A model generated the notes under the pieces. The model ran no database searches. It had not been told where the DNA came from and saw only the letters and a list, made by a program, of their open reading frames with translations. Position numbers and translations under genes: made by a program. Shown here piece by piece: positions 35,837 through 45,617 of a DNA stretch of 58,993 nucleotides (positions are counted from its first letter, which is position 1; every line of letters begins with the position of its first letter). This DNA comes from Triparma columacea (lineage: Eukaryota; Sar; Bolidophyceae; Parmales; Triparmaceae), in the NCBI GenBank assembly GCA_030267965.1, contig BRYA01000153.1:1-58993 (forward strand), read 5' to 3'.

Positions 35837-36775
35837 TCACTTTACCGCAACCCCCCACATGGTCCCCCCCTCCCTCTTCCCTAGTGTAACGACGAGTTCC
35901 TCCCCCTCCACGCACCACGTGCACTCGTCGATCACCACCGCCCCACCCAGTTCCCCCTCCACCTTGACCTCCCCCCTCACCTCGACCTTGAGTTTCCTCG
36001 CCCCGAACTTGACCTTTACGTCCCTCCCCTTGACCCCCCCCCCCACCCCCCACCTGATCTCCACCTCCTCAGGGTTCTCCGTCCACTCGTACCCGTCCCC
36101 CTTCCTGACCACGTCCGGTGCGTTCTGTCCTTGCGCCCTCCCCATTTCCATCGCCCCCCCCCCCCCCTGCATGACGTTGCTCAAGCTCCCCCCCCTCCCC
36201 TTGCCGATTTCTGTCCACCCCGTCTCCCCTTGCGCCTCCTTAACCTCGAAGTCCACCCTCTCCCACACGTCCCCCTCCTCATCGTCAATATACCTACTAA
36301 CGAACGCGTCCCCCTTGATGTCAGCGTCTGGGTTCCCGCACGTCCTAGCTAGCTCTGAGGCCCTCACATTGGTCCCTAGTCCTTTCCCTCTCCCCTTGTC
36401 GTCAGTGTACATGCTGACGCCAGTTTTGGAGTTAGCGGCGACGGGGAGGGTCAAGCAGGTGATTTCGCAGGTGGTGGAATTGTGGAGGGCCAGGAGGGCG
36501 GCATCATTTACTGCGCTTAGTTGTGCGGGGTTGGCACCTGCTTTAATTGCCTCAGCTCTGATGCTTGCCGCCATGGCTTTGTCTTGTTCTGGGTCAGTTT
36601 GAGTGTTGGTTGTAGATGTGAAGTATTGCTTCGCTAGTTTGATCATTTCATCATTCTGTAGTCCTCCAGCCTTTGATGCTGACAATTGTTCGATGGGTAG
36701 ATTAGGATCAGATGGGATTTTTACGTATTTAAAATCACTTGACGTTGTCGATGATGATTCAATTAGTTCTGCCAT
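35837..36775 (-). CDS. CS-domain (NudC/p23-like) protein
   Basis: Single exon, 312 aa from the ATG at 36775. The last ~100 residues form a CS domain: GYEWTENPEEVEIRW, then GRDVKVKF, then GELGGAVVIDECTW. This fold usually acts as an Hsp90 co-chaperone or dynein-pathway adaptor. The middle (about 115-200) has SARTCGNP-like and FVSRYIDDEEGDVWERVDF segments that look like a separate conserved module. I recall similar stretches in algal proteins of unknown function. C homopolymers near 36150 encode a Gly run. Confidence 0.7.
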   Translation of the reverse strand: MAELIESSSTTSSDFKYVKIPSDPNLPIEQLSASKAGGLQNDEMIKLAKQYFTSTTNTQTDPEQDKAMAASIRAEAIKAGANPAQLSAVNDAALLALHNSTTCEITCLTLPVAANSKTGVSMYTDDKGRGKGLGTNVRASELARTCGNPDADIKGDAFVSRYIDDEEGDVWERVDFEVKEAQGETGWTEIGKGRGGSLSNVMQGGGGAMEMGRAQGQNAPDVVRKGDGYEWTENPEEVEIRWGVGGGVKGRDVKVKFGARKLKVEVRGEVKVEGELGGAVVIDECTWCVEGEELVVTLGKREGGTMWGVAVK

Positions 36776-36940
36776 GTTGTTCAAATATCGTTTGAATGGA
36801 TGGAATGGAAATTAAATGCAATTCAATTATGATCTCAATCCTGCCATCCATTTGGTTTTCTGAGCTGAAGAACAACACCGCATTGTGTCTAGACAGAATA
36901 GAAAAATTGGAAGGTTTACGGTAAAAACACATACGCAAAA

Positions 36941-38716
36941 TTAGAAAACAAGGCGGAAAACCATTGACGCTGCTAGGGAAAGGGTGAGCGCGAGGAGGCG
37001 CGTGTAGACAACTGGAGTCATGGGAACACCGAACAACTTCAGCATCTTTGGATGCTCAACTACCGAGTCGTGAAGCGCCTTCAGCAGCCGCATTGCTTCG
37101 ACCATTTCTTCACGAGTCTCGGACGAAATAGTATTACAGGCCACAACGCTTGCGATTTCGAATATCCTATCGTTGACAATTGAAGCAAAAACCTTATTAT
37201 ACCGTTGATTGTGCCGTATAGTGACAGCAAGGACAGGGAACATGTTTGCTAGCCCATATACAGCTTGGATAGAGAAATATATGAAGAATCTGTTGAGCAC
37301 TGCTTTTTTGATGTCATCATACGAAAAGAGCACCGCCGCTGCTGCAGCGAGACTCACAAGCGAAGTAATCACCAAAAGAGACGAGATGACACCAGTGTCC
37401 TTTGCAGCCCTATCAATAGTGAGGTCGCAAAGCTGCCTCATTTTTGTCAGGCCTTGAACATTCTTCACCTTAGCGATGTCGAGGAAGAAATGGTTTCTTC
37501 GACGTACAAATGGACTGTGCCTTAGCAAAAGCTCATTCAAAGCATCTGCTCGTTCAAGTGATCTCACAGTGATTGGCATGCTTAACTGAAATATAACGGC
37601 GTATGCTCGAGGCAAACAGGTCACTAAGACAATTGCGACCACAGTAAGGCAGAAGATATCAGTCGCATGGACCCCAGAGTCAAGATTACCCGACAGAAAC
37701 TCAGACAGGACAATTAAGACTACCATGACGAAGGCAACCGAATGATCTCTCTTCATATCTCTGGGGTATATCGTTTTTTTGAGTTCTGCCCTCTCTGCAT
37801 ATGCTTCTTTTATCTTTGCCGCCCTGTCCTCACTGCATTCAATGCCGGGATTTGTTATTTGCGTGCCAAAATGTTTCATGTAAAGCATTTGCATCGCGTC
37901 ATCTGATAAAGTCACTCCTGCAAGGTAACGCGCAGAATCACCTCCAACATGTTTGAGGAAAAAATCCCTAAGATTAAAGCATGCTCTTTCATTGATACCG
38001 CATACGTAAATATCATCGTACCAGAATGTCTGGCAATAAATGCTTAGCTGTCGGAAAGATACATTATAATTTGGTAGGTTAGCTACAGATTCATATACAA
38101 TTTGAGTGGAGACGAGAAGTAGAATTGATCCATAATAGAGAACAATGAGGGAAGCAGAAATGTCACCCTTGCTAATCACATGGACGATGAACATAATTAT
38201 TCCAAGAACGTTGAGGAAGGTCATCATAACAAAATAGTTCGGTCGCCAATGTGATCGAAAGTGCTCTTCAGTCATTCCAACTTTGGCAGTGAAAGCTCTC
38301 ACGAGAAAAATGTTCACCGGGAACGCAAAGTATGCCATGGACATCCAAAATATGTTTGAGAGGAATGAAGTGTTTTTTGCTTTGCTCTCCAATAACGCCC
38401 CAACTTGGCTGTCTCTCATGATAGTTAGATGGTTCCACAACCCCTTCCTCCTGTTGAGAAGCGGATGATCCGCAACTTTCTCAAAGTCGGCCATAGTCCC
38501 CCCCTTCAAACGCTCGACAAAATCGTTTACTTCCTCTCTCCTTGGGAAATAGGCAATGTGCATCAAGGAGGTAACAAGGTCATCCTTCGTAAGCACATCG
38601 TCTTTGGTCCAGTCCAAGAGCCAGAACTTCGTAGATATGGGAGGTCCGTCGGATTTCTCGCTGGATATCTCCGGGGATACATCTGGAGTTACTTTTGCAC
38701 TAAAATTTCGCGCCAT
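36941..38716 (-). CDS. Multi-pass membrane protein, unrecognised
   Basis: Single exon, 591 aa from the ATG at 38716. I see about eight hydrophobic segments: a cluster near 125-240, another near 350-400 and another near 450-520, plus a C-terminal helix. The soluble N-terminus contains FWLLDWTKDDVLTKDDLV, and a charged loop lies between the TM clusters. No family motif is recognisable. Codon use and GC are ordinary for the window though slightly AT-richer than neighbours. Candidates are an ion channel or lipid-related membrane protein, without evidence for either. Confidence 0.7.
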   Translation of the reverse strand: MARNFSAKVTPDVSPEISSEKSDGPPISTKFWLLDWTKDDVLTKDDLVTSLMHIAYFPRREEVNDFVERLKGGTMADFEKVADHPLLNRRKGLWNHLTIMRDSQVGALLESKAKNTSFLSNIFWMSMAYFAFPVNIFLVRAFTAKVGMTEEHFRSHWRPNYFVMMTFLNVLGIIMFIVHVISKGDISASLIVLYYGSILLLVSTQIVYESVANLPNYNVSFRQLSIYCQTFWYDDIYVCGINERACFNLRDFFLKHVGGDSARYLAGVTLSDDAMQMLYMKHFGTQITNPGIECSEDRAAKIKEAYAERAELKKTIYPRDMKRDHSVAFVMVVLIVLSEFLSGNLDSGVHATDIFCLTVVAIVLVTCLPRAYAVIFQLSMPITVRSLERADALNELLLRHSPFVRRRNHFFLDIAKVKNVQGLTKMRQLCDLTIDRAAKDTGVISSLLVITSLVSLAAAAAVLFSYDDIKKAVLNRFFIYFSIQAVYGLANMFPVLAVTIRHNQRYNKVFASIVNDRIFEIASVVACNTISSETREEMVEAMRLLKALHDSVVEHPKMLKLFGVPMTPVVYTRLLALTLSLAASMVFRLVF

Positions 38717-39050
38717 GAGAGGCACAAAAGGTTATATTCTCAATCACCTCTCCTCTCCTTGCTTTTCGGACTGCAATTTGGCATTGTTTGATATTTTTGA
38801 ACCTCAACGTATACACATATAAGACAAGTCTGATTACGTCTATAAGATAACTGTTAACAAATTGCCACCACCATAAATCCAATTATCGTCGCAATCTAGA
38901 CAAATAAAGCCACACCCACACACAGCCATCCCCGTTGGTTCCATATTTACCCACATTTTGTTGGATTTGGCCATTTTTAGCCCTCACATCTACCCCACAT
39001 CTACCCTTCAATACTCATTATACCCATACATACCCATATAACACACTAAT

Positions 39051-41326
39051 ATGTCTACCAGCGGACTTTACATCCCACCCTGGAAACGAAACCTCGAGGC
39101 ATCTACAGCCTCATCCTCTACCTCCTCTCCAGCAGACTCGGAGATCACACAGAAGCGCACATGGGAGGAACTCAGACGTGACATCAACGGCGTTGTGAAC
39201 AGGCTCTCAGAGAAGAACATAAAGCCTCTTACGGCCAAGCTTTTCTCACGCAACCTCATCAGGGGGCAGGGCGTGCTGTGCAAGTCTTTGATGAGGGCGC
39301 AGGCCATCTCGCCAAATCAGACACCAATCTTTGCTGCGCTTATCTCGGTAGTTAACACCAAGCTCCCCCAGATCGGCGAGGTGAGTGTGTGTGAGAGAGA
39401 GAGAGATATCAACTAAGTTCTGTCTCAGTTTGGTTTGCATCATACCATATATAAAGANNNNNNNNNNNNNNNNNNNNNNNNNNNNNNNNNNNCCCCCACC
39501 CCCCCCCCACCATCTAACCCCCCCCCCCTCCCCCCTTTCCCACCTCAGCTCCTCCTAACCCGTCTAATCCTCCAATTCCGGCGCGCCTACCGCCGGCGCG
39601 ATCGTTCCCTAACCCTGGCCACCACTACCTTCCTCGCCCACCTTCTCAATCAGTCCATAATCCACGAGATCCTAGCCCTTCAGCTGCTCACTCTCCTGCT
39701 CGAGTCTCCCACCAACGACTCAGTCGAGATCGCCGTAAACTTCACCAAGCAGGCCGGGTCTAAGCTCACGGAGCTGACCCCCAAGGGGGTTCACGCTGTC
39801 ATGGAGAGGTTCAGGGGCATCCTCCACGAAGGTGACCTCGACAAGCGCGTGATCTTCGAGATCGAGCGCCTCATGCTCATCGTCAAGGGCCAGTTCAAGG
39901 AGTACCCCGCAGTCTCTGACGAGCTCGACCTAGTGGACTCGGACGATCAGATCACCTTCGAGCTCACGCTGGACGAGGAGGAGCTGGACAAGCAGGACGT
40001 GCTGGACGTTTTCCAAATGGACGAGGAGTACCTGGAGAACGAGAAGATATGGGGGAAAATTAGGAGGGAGGTACTGGGGGAGGACAGCGACAGCAGCGAC
40101 GACGACAGGTGAGAAGGACTGATCGAGGGGAACAAATAAATACGTCGGAGACAGTAATGATGAACGAATGCGCTAACCCCCCCCCCCCACCCCCCCCCCC
40201 CTTACTCCCCCACAGCGACGGCGAGGGTGACACTGAGGATTCCTCCGATTCCGACAATGAGGCCGACGACGAGTCCGACCCTGCCGATCCCACCGAGCCC
40301 GTCTCCACGTCCCTTTCTATCGTCGACCCGAATCAGAAGCAGAAGATCGACGACATGTCAGCCCAGGCCCTCGTGAACCTCCGCAGGACCATCTACCTCA
40401 CCATAATGAGCAGCGCATCCTTTGAGGAGTGCGCCCACAAGCTCGCCAAGATGACCATCCCTGAAGGCAGGGAGGCCGAGCTCGTCAACATGCTCATCGA
40501 GTGCTGCTCCCAGGAGCGCACCTACCTCCGGTACTACGGCCTGATAGCCCAGCGCTTCTGCCTCCTCCACTCCCGCTGGCGCGAGGCCTTTGACTTTGCC
40601 TTCTCAGAGAACTACGACACCATCCACAGGCTAGAGACCAACAAGCTGAGGAACGTGGCGAAGATATTTGCGCACCTCCTGCACACGGACGCGACCCCCT
40701 GGACGTGCATGGGGCACATAAGGCTCACCCAGGACGACACCACCAGCAGCAGCAGGATTTTCATCAAGATCCTCATCCAGGAGATCGCCGAGAACCTAGG
40801 CGTAGCCAAGCTGAACGAGAGGTTCAACAACCCGGCGATGGCCGAGGTCTTCTCGGGGCTGTTCCCCCGTGACACCCCCAAGAACACCAGGTTCGCCATC
40901 AACTTCTTCACCTCCATAGGCCTGGGCCCTCTGACGGACGAGCTCAGGGAGCACCTCAAGCTGCAGCCTAAGCTCATCGCGGAGAGGGCGAGGAAGGAAC
41001 AGGAGAGGCTCCTACTCCTGAAGGCCGAGATGAGCACGAGCGAGAGCGAGAGCGAGAGCGACTCATCGTCTTCGTCATCCTCCTCATCTTCCTCATCATC
41101 ATCTTCCTCCTCCTCCTCCTCCTCATCTTCCTCCTCCTCTTCCTCCTCGTCCTCCTCCTCCGGTAAGAAGAAGAAGAAGAGCAAATCGAAGCGCCGCAAG
41201 AGGTCCCCTACCCCCCCACCCCAACAAGACGGGGACTCAGACGACGAAGGGGAAGATGACAGGAAGAAGGAAAGGGAGAAAAGGAGGGAGAAAAAGAGAC
41301 GGAAGCAGAGCGAGGGCGATGAATAA
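39051..41326 (+). CDS. CWC22: Pre-mRNA splicing factor CWC22
   Basis: Three exons in phase (39051-39380, 39549-40108, 40216-41326), 666 aa. CWC22 recruits eIF4A3 to the spliceosome for exon junction complex deposition. The MIF4G domain starts at TWEELRRDINGVVNRLSEKN and spans exons 1-2, with RAYRRRD and LLTLLLE typical. The MA3 domain (about 345-460) includes LRRTIYLTIMSS and FEECAHKL. A poly-Ser tract (about 575-610) and Lys/Arg-rich tail follow, as in metazoan CWC22. Intron 1 contains an assembly gap; intron 2 has long C runs. Its presence fits the intron density of this genome. Confidence 0.93.
39458..39492. other. Assembly gap (35 N)
   Basis: Thirty-five N in intron 1 of CWC22, immediately before long C tracts, so probably a sequencing failure at a C homopolymer. 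Coding sequence is not affected. Confidence 0.98.
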
Positions 41327-41403
41327 GTCACCCCCCCCCCCCCCCTCAATCGGTGAAATTTCTCAGGCTTTACTCAAAAATCAATTAAAAAACATCACAA
41401 CCA

Positions 41404-43074
41404 TTAATACGGAACACTCGGCCTGGCACTTTTTTGACACTCCAGCCTTCTCTCCGCGGCAAGTTTCCCTACGTACACCTCCCTTTCATTACCGACCTCC
41501 TTGCCCCCCTGCTTCTTCCCCTTCCTCCCCCTGCCCCCCCTGCCCTCGTTCCTTTCCTTTTCCCTTTCCTCACTTTCTTCCAAGTTGGCCACCTTGACCC
41601 TCTTCCCGTTGCTCGCCCTTCGGCTCATCTCCGCCCTGTGCGCCCTCCCATACCCCGTCGTGCTGACCTTGAACTTGTCCACCGTCCGTATCACCGTGCT
41701 TATCTGCCTCCTCTTGCTCCCCTTCCCCCTCATGGTCCACTCCCCCCCGCCCCTTCCCTCGCTAGCCCTGCCCTCCTCCTCGGCGAAGAAGTCGTTCTCA
41801 AGGGCGGTGTCGGAGTCGGAGTCGTCCTCGTACTCCTTCACCTTCTTCTCGACCTCCTCAAGCTTCCTGAGCTTGTAGGCGTAGAAGCTACCCCCGTTTC
41901 CTAGGATCTGAACCAGCAGCACGCAGAGGTAGATGAACGTCGCGAGCTTGCTGTAGTAGAGTGGGGAGACCGCTATTAAAAAGACCGCGGCCCAAGCTAT
42001 CTGAGCGAAGCTGTAAACCCAGAGGGCCCACTTTCGGCCGAACACACTCATGATGTCGACCCAGCGGTCCCCGAACCCGCCCTGCATCAGCTTGATGAAG
42101 GTGTTACAGTAGTTCTTGCGCTTGTGGAGGTTAGGGTGGGGGACGACCCAGACCCAGAAGTTGAATAGCAGCATGTGGGAGGCGTACCCTGCGATGGGGA
42201 ACACGAAGAAGTACGTGAGGGCGGTGTAGAAGTCAACGAGGAATGGGCAGGCGTCCTTCGAGTAGCTAGGGCAGACGGTGAAGGAGCCAATCAAAGGGGT
42301 GGACTCGACGGCGAGCCACCGTATAGCGAAGCACGTGACGGCGGGGGAGACGTGCATGTACATGTTGATGAACTGCTGAATGTCACTGAAGACCATTTTG
42401 AAGTTGAGAATCAGCGTACTGCCAATACCGACAGACATGCTGAGGGCGAAGGCGCCCATGAAAACCTCGGGCATGTCGGGGACGACGAGGATGTAGGCAA
42501 GAAGGGTGTAGTTTATGAAGTAGCAGACCTCCAGGCAAAAGTGGTGCCGCGAGACCAAGTAGTAGCTCACGAACCTGTACATAAATAGGGGGATAATTGA
42601 CGAGACGTAGTAGAGAGGCACGTAGTGAGGATACATCAGCATGAGGTAGATCAACCCGACGCTGAGGAGCACCGTGAAAACAAATTTCACCCCCTTGTCA
42701 CTTCGAAGGTTTACCTTCTTGGGGTCTTTGAAAGTTGGGGCGAACTTATTCCCGCCGACGGAACCAGCAGAAGAGCTACCCTGCTGCTCCACGAACACCC
42801 CCTCGTAACCGTCACTCAATGGCTTTCCGAACCTGTCCACCTTGCCTTTTTTCTTCGTTTGTTTTAACAGTATGATGGCCCTCTGCTTCCTCTTCAACTC
42901 AATCTCACGCCTTGACGACTCAGGCTCGCCATCTTTCTCCTCTCGCCGCGGTCTTGCGACGAAATTATTCTGAAACTCATGTGGCTTCAGCTTGCCCATC
43001 TTGCCAGGGAAATAGTCAAACGGGTTGGATTGAAACTCGAAATTCGCGAGCCTCTTCCAAGACCTTCTTCTCAT
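41404..43074 (-). CDS. Glycerophosphocholine acyltransferase-like (GPC1/DUF2838)
   Basis: Single exon, 556 aa. GPC1-family enzymes acylate glycerophosphocholine to lysophosphatidylcholine in the ER. The central ~300 residues are polytopic, about eight segments. RHHFCLEVCYFINY and SDIQQFINMYMHVSPAVTCFAIRW match the family's conserved stretches, the latter resembling the FHSLDKMTSLFIH block. The N-terminal ~125 residues are basic and soluble, and the C-terminal ~130 are charged with Ser/Gly-rich runs, longer than in yeast. An alternative start is the Met at residue 26. It is divergent from the ODA docking gene with only 41 bp between starts. Confidence 0.72.
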   Translation of the reverse strand: MRRRSWKRLANFEFQSNPFDYFPGKMGKLKPHEFQNNFVARPRREEKDGEPESSRREIELKRKQRAIILLKQTKKKGKVDRFGKPLSDGYEGVFVEQQGSSSAGSVGGNKFAPTFKDPKKVNLRSDKGVKFVFTVLLSVGLIYLMLMYPHYVPLYYVSSIIPLFMYRFVSYYLVSRHHFCLEVCYFINYTLLAYILVVPDMPEVFMGAFALSMSVGIGSTLILNFKMVFSDIQQFINMYMHVSPAVTCFAIRWLAVESTPLIGSFTVCPSYSKDACPFLVDFYTALTYFFVFPIAGYASHMLLFNFWVWVVPHPNLHKRKNYCNTFIKLMQGGFGDRWVDIMSVFGRKWALWVYSFAQIAWAAVFLIAVSPLYYSKLATFIYLCVLLVQILGNGGSFYAYKLRKLEEVEKKVKEYEDDSDSDTALENDFFAEEEGRASEGRGGGEWTMRGKGSKRRQISTVIRTVDKFKVSTTGYGRAHRAEMSRRASNGKRVKVANLEESEEREKERNEGRGGRGRKGKKQGGKEVGNEREVYVGKLAAERRLECQKSARPSVPY

Positions 43075-43115
43075 CCCATTTCTCCTTATCTTCCCTCTAT
43101 AGCCCCAACCAAGAG
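43075..43115. promoter_or_regulatory. Very short bidirectional promoter region
   Basis: Only 41 bp separate the ATG of the acyltransferase (minus) and that of the ODA docking gene (plus). Both 5' UTRs and core promoters must overlap here or within the coding sequence, unless the acyltransferase starts at its second Met (42999). Confidence 0.5.
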
Positions 43116-45487
43116 ATGACCGGAGGAAGCAGCACAGACGAGCTGTTCAAGTTCGCGGATACGCCCAGACCCGGTGGAGTGAGTGATGTGTTTTTCGCTG
43201 TGCGGTTTCCCCTCAAAATTGCCCATATCCCGCGCGCAACTGATCCCGAAACCCCCTTCTCTCTCTTACCCTCTCGCTCTCCTCCCCCCCCCCTCCCCCC
43301 CAATCCCACCCAAGTACTCACCAAAGAAGCCCAATTCGGAAGCCCCCCCGTCCAAGACTCCTCGTGGGGCCAATGCTTCCCTCTTGGATGATATCAAGTC
43401 GAACATGGAGCAAAATAAGGCAGAAGATCTCGCGGGAAAATCACTCTTTAACCCAGAGGGCACGATGGTGACTCAGTCGAACCAGCTTGCAGCCAGAGTT
43501 GACTATGTGTGTGAGCAGCAAATACATTACACGAAAAAGGTGAGAGGATGTTTTGTGTGTGAGGGGGGAGGGATCTGTTGCTAAGTGCCACTGTGTTGTT
43601 ATCGTCGCTCCTATCGTCGTCCTTACCTCCCTCAAACCCTCTCCCTCGCCCCCGAATAGATCGAAGCCGAGAGACGCCGCCTTGCCGACGTAGAGAAGAG
43701 GATCGCAAGGTGAGACGAGAAAGCAGTGAAATAAATGACTTGAAGACATCATCAAAGGCAAGCGCAGCACCGAAATATGCCACACCATACAACTAACCTC
43801 CTCCCCACCGCTCGCTCCTCACACCGCAGGGCCAAGACTGCCATTATTCAGCGCCGCAAGCAGATCGCGCAGGTTTCGAAGGATCGAAACATGTCAGTCT
43901 CTGCGGTCAGGAACTTGGGCAAACTAGAGAACAAACTCCAACAGCTCCTCGTCAAGAACAACCTAATGGAGAAGGACAATGTTCGGAAAAAGAAGCACAT
44001 TGACGACCTCAGAAAGGAGAAGATCCAGCAGGTCCAGGTAACTCAAAAATTCGAGAGGACCGTCTCTGGGAAGAAGAGCAAGGTCGTGGCACTTGTCGCC
44101 GAGACACAGCAGCTCCAAGACAAGAAGGAGAAGGTTCTGAGGGAGATTGAGGTGATGAAGCAGAAAATTCTCGACGAGCTTGACGCCAATAACGACGAGT
44201 ACAACTCGTTAAAGGCAGAACTCAGCATGAACCAGTTGGGCAGTCAAGAAACGTTGACTCCTGACCAGCTCGCGTTGGAGAAGAAGAAAAGGGAGGCGGC
44301 TCTCAAGAAGCAGGTAAGTACTGGTGGGGAAAAATAATCGGAATAAGTCAATAGAAACGCTAACGCACGCAACCCTTCCGCCCGTCGCAGATGCAGAAAA
44401 ACGAGGGAAACCTGTCGGCAGAGGAGGAGGAACACATCATCTCGAACATCAATAAGGCTTACTGGGCCATTGCGAAGAAGAAGATGGACATTCAGAAGCA
44501 GGCCGACAAAATCCACGAGCTCGTCGACGACTTCAAGTACCTGAGCGAGCAGACGGGGGTTACAAGCGTGGAGACCCTCATTCCCCTCCTGCTCTCTTCC
44601 GAGGAGGAGAACTTCAGACTCTTTGACGTTACCAACGAGTACAACAAGGAACTCGAAACCCTTGAGGTCGAGAAGGGGGAGGTGAGGGAGCGAGTGGCAT
44701 GAAGAGCGAAGCAAAAGCTGCCGACGAAATTTGCACGTTCTCGATGTCCATCGCTAACCTGCCCTACTCTGACTCTAACCCTCTTCGAAATTCGCTTTGC
44801 TCATCGCTTTTCTCACCACAGCTTCGGGCAAAGATTAATTACTACATGAAAGTTGAGGCAAAGCAAGAGGAGGGAAAGTCAAAGATCAAGAGGGAGAAGC
44901 AGGACCAGATAGAGGTTGCTAAAGCCCACTCAAGTAAGTCCGACAGCAAGTACAACACGGACGTGGAGGTAATCAAGAAGATCGCCCCCTCCGTGACATC
45001 CATATTCAACAAGGTTGGCTGCGAGGACGAGGCCGTTTCGGCGACCCTCTTGACTGCCGGTGTCAATGATAGAAGCGTGATGCAGTACATGGCGGTGATC
45101 GAAAGGAGGATCAACGAAATTGTCCAACTTCATAACACAACGCAAAAGCACGGCATTATTAGTCACTTCGAGGGCATGATCGAGGACCCCACGAGGCCAA
45201 AGACGCCGCTGCTGGACCAGACGGGCAAGAGAGTCGCCGCCCTAAGCCAGCCAATACTACCATCCCACGTAGACTTCGACGATGGGGACGACGACGACGG
45301 GGAGGACGACGTGGAGCCCATGCAAGTTTCCAAGCTGCACGACATGGTGGCAACCCAGGCCAGGGCAAGCAGGCTGGGAGGAGGAGGGAGGAGCAAGCTC
45401 AGCATCGGTTTCAAGGGGAAGGCGTCCAATGCCTCCTTGAGGTCGAAGGGGAGCAGGAGGAGCTTGAAGAGCTTGAAGCACTTGTGA
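43116..45487 (+). CDS. Outer dynein arm docking complex coiled-coil protein (CCDC63/CCDC114-like)
   Basis: Six exons in phase (43116-43178, 43315-43539, 43660-43709, 43830-44313, 44391-44681, 44822-45487), 592 aa. These proteins anchor outer dynein arms to axonemal doublets. The central ~350 residues are coiled coil. LENKLQQLLVKNNLMEKD with the following DDLRKEK and, later, NFRLFDVTNEYNKELETLE resemble the conserved heptad blocks of ODAD1/CCDC63. VIERRINEIVQL matches the C-terminal conserved block. The tail is Gly/Ser/Lys-rich. Its presence implies a flagellated stage. CCDC63 and CCDC114 cannot be separated by eye. Confidence 0.8.
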
Positions 45488-45617
45488 TAAAATGTAAATT
45501 GACGTCTTCAACGAACGAAATGCTTCTGTTAGCGCGCCCGTGTGTCTGTGCGTGTTTGCGCACGTCCCCCCCCCCCCCTCCCAGTCCCCCGTCTAAGCTC
45601 TGCTTGGTGTGTGTGCC

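Noticed and set aside
38717..38725. GTG start at 38725 for the multi-TM protein and TTG start at 36784 for the CS-domain protein
   Set aside because: In-frame ATG codons three codons downstream (38716 and 36775) are normal eukaryotic starts.
40612..41349. Minus-strand 245-codon ORF opposite CWC22
   Set aside because: Its Glu/Asp run is the antisense of the poly-Ser tract; CWC22 is unambiguous on the plus strand.
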